From NCBI GenBank assembly GCA_004554395.1, contig SFMP01000186.1:1-8964 (forward strand): a DNA stretch of 8,964 bases. The letters run 5' to 3'. Made by a program: the position numbers and the translations under genes. Of the stretch, positions 5,683-8,964 are shown in pieces; positions within the stretch are counted from its first letter, which is position 1; the number at the start of each line of letters is the position of its first letter. Source of the DNA: Myxococcales bacterium (GTDB lineage Bacteria > Myxococcota_A > Bradymonadia > UBA4248). The notes beneath the pieces were generated by a model. It did no database searches and was not told where the DNA came from. It saw only the letters and a list, made by a program, of their open reading frames with translations.

Positions 5683-6849
5683 ATGAAGCATGAGGCAAAA
5701 TTTTCTGTCATCGTTCCGTGCGAACAGTTTTCTTCGGAACAAATGGAAATGTTCGAGGCGATGGCGCAACGCTATGGATTGCCCATTGACCTTCCCCTCC
5801 GTAGCGATGGCCATGGCAATTTTGTTGCCGCCCGTGGATTGAATTTGCGCGATGCGCAAGGGCTACGGCGACAAATCTCGAGTTTGGGATATCCCGCCGA
5901 CGTCGTCAACGACGCAAGTGAAGCGACGCGCGTGAGCAGTTCAACCCCCGATACGCTCGTCGTCGATGCCATCGACGTCGACTTCGACACCCAAGACCCC
6001 GTGAGCGAAATCACCGCCGATGCTTGGTCGAGCCTAGAAATGCCAAGCCTAGACTTAGGGCTTTTCGACGGCAGCGAAACCGATCTCGACGCATCGAACT
6101 CTAACAATCCCAAAGACGAAAACACGCTATCGCTCAGTGCCATGGATTTGTTCAAAGCCGCCGAGGCAAATAAAGAAAAAAACAATGCGACCTGCCAAAT
6201 CGATGCCTCGGATTTCAAACGCCTCCTCGAACAACACCAAAAAGCCGATCCTTCGGGCGTACCCATTCTCGATATGTCGAGCCTCGACGCGCCAAAAAGC
6301 GAATCTCGGAGCATATCGAGCGTGATGCCGAGTGTTCCAAAGCCTGCGACCGCCGGTTCCCGTCCGCAAGTCAAATCGTCGCCAAGCGGTGTGAATTTGG
6401 CTGGCTTGAGCCTAAAATCGTCGATCGAATTTCCTACGGGCGACGCGCCATCGCTCGATATCGATGAATCGTCGCTTTGTGCCTTGTCGCAACAAGTCAC
6501 AGAATCGGCACGAGATAAAGATGCCGAGCCGACAAACGACAAAACGACGACGCCTAAAGAATCTGTCGCTCCAGCCGCTCAAGCGAATACAGTTCCTCCC
6601 CAAGAGCAGCCATCCGGCGCAGAAGAAAGCCGCGTCAAAGTCGTACAAAACGACATGTCTTCGGCCTTGCCGCCCTCCAATATCGCGCGGCAAGAAGCAC
6701 AACAGCCCATATCGTTCGAAAAAAAGCGCCGTCATCCCGTCGTCGCCTGCATTCTCGTCGTTATCTTGTTGCTCATCGCGCTCGTCATCATCGACATCGG
6801 CGTGACGCCGATTTCATTCCTCGATACGCTGTCGTCGCCGCTATTTTAA
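5683..6849 (+). CDS. Unknown protein: SPOR-like N-terminal fold, acidic Ser-rich linker, C-terminal transmembrane helix
   Basis: I do not recognise this 388-aa protein as a named family. Residues 5-78 read as beta-alpha-beta-beta-alpha-beta: 'KFSVIVP', a helix ending 'RYGLP', a strand, 'GNFVAARGL', then 'RDAQGLRRQISSLGYPADVV'. That layout resembles a SPOR domain (a weak, pattern-only match). Residues 80-345 are low-complexity and probably disordered, rich in Ser, Asp, Pro and Lys, with recurring SLD motifs (PSLDLG, SSLDAP, PSLDID). KKRR (347-350) precedes one hydrophobic helix (353-370) and a 16-residue tail. The positive-inside rule puts the N-terminal domain in the cytoplasm, odd for a peptidoglycan-binding SPOR domain. 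There is no signal peptide. The ATG has GAGAGGA nine bases upstream. The gene lies 50 bp before the zinc-ribbon gene and is probably in the same operon. A role as a tail-anchored scaffold is possible but unproven. Confidence 0.8.
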   Translation: MKHEAKFSVIVPCEQFSSEQMEMFEAMAQRYGLPIDLPLRSDGHGNFVAARGLNLRDAQGLRRQISSLGYPADVVNDASEATRVSSSTPDTLVVDAIDVDFDTQDPVSEITADAWSSLEMPSLDLGLFDGSETDLDASNSNNPKDENTLSLSAMDLFKAAEANKEKNNATCQIDASDFKRLLEQHQKADPSGVPILDMSSLDAPKSESRSISSVMPSVPKPATAGSRPQVKSSPSGVNLAGLSLKSSIEFPTGDAPSLDIDESSLCALSQQVTESARDKDAEPTNDKTTTPKESVAPAAQANTVPPQEQPSGAEESRVKVVQNDMSSALPPSNIARQEAQQPISFEKKRRHPVVACILVVILLLIALVIIDIGVTPISFLDTLSSPLF

Positions 6850-6899
6850 CGTAGCTACCGATATCGATGCAATTGTTGTAGAGTAGAGTAGGGGCTAAT

Positions 6900-7904
6900 A
6901 TGGAGTGTCCTAGGCAACATGGTTCGATGGAAAGCATTCATTTGAGTGCCGATCTCATGGACCCACAAGAGGCGTTTTTTTGTTCCGATTGTCATGGAAT
7001 ATGGATGCGAGCCCGTGAATGTCGATCGGTGTTGGGCATCGATAGTACGCGGCTGCAGATACAGTCGGAATCCGACTACGTACCGCTCGTTTGCCCTCAT
7101 TGCCAGACGACGTTTCGACTTTCGTTTTTCGACATCGACGCTGATCAACGCATCAGCATCAGGGTTTGCCCGCGTTGCCAGTCGTGCTTTTTCGATGGCG
7201 GTGGCTTTGCCCAAGTCTTCTATCAGCAAGTCAAAATCGAACGCGTGACGACGAACTTGCTCAGCAATACGCCACTCGATGCATTGGGATGGCGTTGCGT
7301 CGATTGTCAATCGCCCATCGATAGCCTCGAGGGCGCATTCGATGGGCGCGTCGGGTGTTGCTGTTCGCGCTGTCGCTATACGCCCCCCGTCTTGTCAGAG
7401 GGCAAAATCCAAAACGTCCAACTCGTCACGTTCCACAACATGGAGATCAAGATCGATCACTGGATGTCGACGACGCGCAGCCGCATCGCCGTGACTCCCG
7501 TCGAGCCCTGTTTACTCGACGTCTCGATTTATCCGCTCCGTCCGGTTCAAAGATTCTTCCGATTTGGTCATCGCACGACACAATTTGGAGGCGCCCTGCG
7601 CCGCCACCTCGATGCAACGCAATCGATAGCGACGAAGACGCCATTCCACGTATTTCTCAATCAACGTGGCGTCGCCGAATGCCTCTACGACCTCGTTTCG
7701 ATGGGCAATATCACGATTACATTCAAGCCCCATTGCATGATCTTCGAAATGGATGCCTTCCGCCTCGGCACCGAAGTTCGCCAACGATTCGAATCGATTA
7801 TCCGCCGCATGCTCATCGCCTACGAACGATTCGTCGCACTGTCGCACCGCTATCGAATGCCCGAGCAAGAAGAAGCTCAAGAGCCGCTTCACGAAGACGA
7901 TTAG
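6900..7904 (+). CDS. Unknown protein with three predicted zinc ribbons and a novel C-terminal domain
   Basis: This 334-aa soluble protein has three predicted zinc-binding modules in its first 160 residues. Module 1 pairs C3/H7 ('CPRQH') with C28/C31 ('CSDCHGIW'), like the TFIIB-type zinc ribbon (zf-TFIIB) ending CxxCxGIW. Module 2 pairs C65/C68 ('CPHC') with C90/C93 ('CPRCQSCFFDGGGF'), again of that type. Module 3 pairs C133/C136 ('CVDC') with C155/C158 ('CSRC'). Residues about 175-315 form a mixed alpha/beta domain with an Arg/aromatic stretch (about 212-232) and a helical Arg-rich end. I know no family for it. The tail is acidic. The ATG has AGGGG five bases upstream. It probably shares a transcript with the preceding membrane protein. 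Zinc ribbons suggest protein or nucleic-acid binding, but no catalytic motif is visible. Confidence 0.82.
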   Translation: MECPRQHGSMESIHLSADLMDPQEAFFCSDCHGIWMRARECRSVLGIDSTRLQIQSESDYVPLVCPHCQTTFRLSFFDIDADQRISIRVCPRCQSCFFDGGGFAQVFYQQVKIERVTTNLLSNTPLDALGWRCVDCQSPIDSLEGAFDGRVGCCCSRCRYTPPVLSEGKIQNVQLVTFHNMEIKIDHWMSTTRSRIAVTPVEPCLLDVSIYPLRPVQRFFRFGHRTTQFGGALRRHLDATQSIATKTPFHVFLNQRGVAECLYDLVSMGNITITFKPHCMIFEMDAFRLGTEVRQRFESIIRRMLIAYERFVALSHRYRMPEQEEAQEPLHEDD

Positions 7905-7935
7905 CCCCCCGATCCCCCTGGTGACGCCACCAAAC

Positions 7936-7952
7936 GAATCCCGTAGGGATTC
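7936..7952. repeat. Perfect 7-bp palindrome (GAATCCC-GTA-GGGATTC)
   Basis: A perfect stem-loop 32 bp after the zinc-ribbon gene. No T run follows, so a classical terminator is not supported. It may be one copy of a dispersed palindromic element or a weak transcription end. Only one copy is visible here. Confidence 0.45.
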
Positions 7953-8011
7953 CCGATGCATAAGCCCTGAAAAAGAGTGAACGACGTCGATACACGAGAG
8001 CAAGATTTTAC

Positions 8012-8040
8012 TTGATATTTTTTGTTCTTGCGCCTATTGC
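8012..8040 (+). promoter_or_regulatory. Candidate promoter of the YgjV-GNAT gene
   Basis: TTGATA (8012-8017; 5 of 6 matches to the -35 consensus), a 17-bp T-rich spacer, then TATTGC (8035-8040; 3 of 6). This would leave a leader of about 75 nt before the ATG at 8121. A CATAAT at 8075-8080 is a rival -10 without a good -35. Confidence 0.35.
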
Positions 8041-8120
8041 GCCCGAGCCACGAAAAGTGGTGGTTGTATGTAGGCATAATCCGACATGCGATCGCAGTCT
8101 TTCATTCAGGGTTCATCACA

Positions 8121-8765
8121 ATGGAGTTCAATTCACATTTCTTTATCGAGGCATTTGGTTATATTGCCTCATTGACGATCGTCTTCTCGCTTACGCGCAC
8201 GAGCGTCAAGAAACTATGGATAATCAACGGATTTGGTGCATTTGCCTTTATCATCTATGCATTAGTCACGAAGAGTTACCCAACGGCGCTCATGAACTTA
8301 GGCGCCCTCGTCATCGATATCGTCCAGCTGTATCGCCTCAGCCACATCCACGAGAGCTTCGAAACCGTCGAAGCCACGCCCGGATCGGGGTATTACAATT
8401 GGTTTATCAAACGCCACGCCGACGATCTCAAAGCATACGACAACGAAGAGCGCTATAAAACAGCAGAACACACGATCTTCTTCGTCCGCAACAACGAAGT
8501 CGCCGGTATATTGGCCTATAACGTCAAAGGCAAATGCGCCGATATCGTCCTCGATTACGTGACCGACAAATTCCGCGACTGCAAGATCGGTCGCTATTTC
8601 TTCGGCAATACGAATCCATACTTTACGAAGCAGGGTATCACCGAGCTCGTCACGCATACCAATAACCCCAAACACCAAACGTATTTGGAGAGTTTGCAGT
8701 TCAAATCGAACGACAAAGGCGACTGGACAAAAGAAATCCACGAACCTCAGGTTGCCATGATTTAA
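8121..8765 (+). CDS. YgjV-like membrane domain fused to a GNAT-like domain
   Basis: This encodes a 214-aa protein of two parts. Residues 5-75 resemble the YgjV inner-membrane family: three hydrophobic segments ('EAFGYIASLTIVFSL', 'LWIINGFGAFAFIIYAL', 'ALMNLGALVIDIVQLY'). Residues about 90-197 are cytoplasmic and GNAT-like: 'ADIVLDYVTDKFRDCKIGRYFF' (140-161) corresponds to the beta4/acetyl-CoA loop, and 'YLESLQF' (188-194) to the YxxxGF motif. The canonical R/Q-x-x-G-x-G/A loop is degenerate (one glycine, G157; Tyr where the second should be), so acetyltransferase activity is uncertain. Similar YgjV-GNAT proteins are, to my recollection, found in other phyla; their role is unknown. The ATG at 8121 starts at the conserved domain, with CAGGG nine bases upstream; the upstream TTG at 8022 would add 33 residues overlapping the candidate promoter. 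The heptad repeats begin at its stop codon. Confidence 0.82.
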   Translation: MEFNSHFFIEAFGYIASLTIVFSLTRTSVKKLWIINGFGAFAFIIYALVTKSYPTALMNLGALVIDIVQLYRLSHIHESFETVEATPGSGYYNWFIKRHADDLKAYDNEERYKTAEHTIFFVRNNEVAGILAYNVKGKCADIVLDYVTDKFRDCKIGRYFFGNTNPYFTKQGITELVTHTNNPKHQTYLESLQFKSNDKGDWTKEIHEPQVAMI

Positions 8766-8964
8766 TGTAAATTAGCAATTAGCAGTTAGCAATTAGCAAT
8801 TGGGAATGATTGGCTAGTGGTCAGAGGCTCATTGCTCATTGCTCATTCATTGGTCAGTGGTTATGATGTAAATTAGCAGTTAGCAGTTAGCAGTTAGCAA
8901 TTAGCAATTGGGAATGATTGGCTAGTGGTCAGAGGCTCGTTGCTCGTTGCTCATTGCTCATTCA
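8765..8964. repeat. Two copies of a roughly 100-bp heptanucleotide-repeat element
   Basis: Copy 1 starts at 8765 and copy 2 at 8866 (offset 101 bp; continues off the right edge). Each has a left arm of [A/G]TTAGCA heptads (four at 8771-8798; five at 8872-8906), an almost constant core (starting ATTGGGAATGATTGGC), then a right arm of GCTC[A/G]TT heptads (three at 8827-8847; four at 8935-8962). Related 7-mers (CATTGGT, CAGTGGT) continue after the right arm of copy 1. The arms are near-inverted (TTGCTAA versus TTGCTCA), so each copy can form a long imperfect hairpin. The region is non-coding. It resembles the short tandem heptanucleotide repeats described in some cyanobacteria only in kind. Confidence 0.93.

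Noticed and set aside
5772..6542. 256-aa minus-strand open frame opposite the SPOR-like gene
   Set aside because: The plus-strand frame has a clear ribosome-binding site, a folded N-terminus and a membrane helix. The opposite frame is Ser-rich antisense with no recognisable domain.
8012..8964. Inverted or terminal repeats of a mobile element flanking the YgjV-GNAT gene
   Set aside because: The heptad repeats occur only on the right side within the window. No matching repeat or transposase is seen on the left.

Overview
The window looks like chromosomal DNA from a Gram-negative bacterium with roughly balanced GC. Evidence for an outer membrane is an MlaE/MCE lipid-transport gene pair. The MCE protein carries a C-terminal beta-rich extension of a type I associate with former Deltaproteobacteria (Myxococcota/Desulfobacterota/Bdellovibrionota-like lineages). 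That placement is inferred from protein style alone. There is no rRNA, tRNA, CRISPR array, phage gene or transposase.

Layout. Bases 1-266 hold repeats: nearly four copies of a 40-bp tandem unit, running off the left edge, then two identical 27-bp copies of a palindromic element. On the minus strand follows murG (275-1390), the last cytoplasmic step of the peptidoglycan precursor pathway. Divergent from it is a 71-aa YdcH/DUF465-like coiled-coil gene (1621-1836, plus strand) with a good sigma70-like promoter and an intrinsic terminator. Next is a minus-strand series read right to left: mlaE-like permease (5347-4571), an MCE/MlaD protein (4559-2988) and fmt (2901-1942). No mlaF ATPase lies between mlaE and mlaD, so the ATPase must be encoded elsewhere.

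After a 335-bp divergent gap, the plus strand carries two genes of unknown function 50 bp apart. The first (5683-6849) encodes a SPOR-like N-terminal fold, a long acidic/Ser-rich linker and a single C-terminal transmembrane helix. The second (6900-7904) encodes a protein with three predicted zinc ribbons and an unrecognised C-terminal domain. A 216-bp gap with a small palindrome and a candidate promoter leads to a YgjV-like membrane domain fused to a degenerate GNAT-like domain (8121-8765). The right end (8765-8964) is two copies of a roughly 100-bp element built from degenerate heptanucleotides. Its two arms are near-inverted and have both grown by one heptad between copies.

How the genes fit together. 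murG, mlaE/mlaD and fmt are housekeeping genes for the envelope and for translation initiation, but each is outside its most common neighbourhood (no ftsW/murC by murG, no def by fmt, no mlaF by mlaE). The most novel material is the SPOR-like/zinc-ribbon pair, the MCE protein with its C-terminal domain, the YgjV-GNAT fusion and the two repeat families. I do not see a recognisable defence or mobile system.
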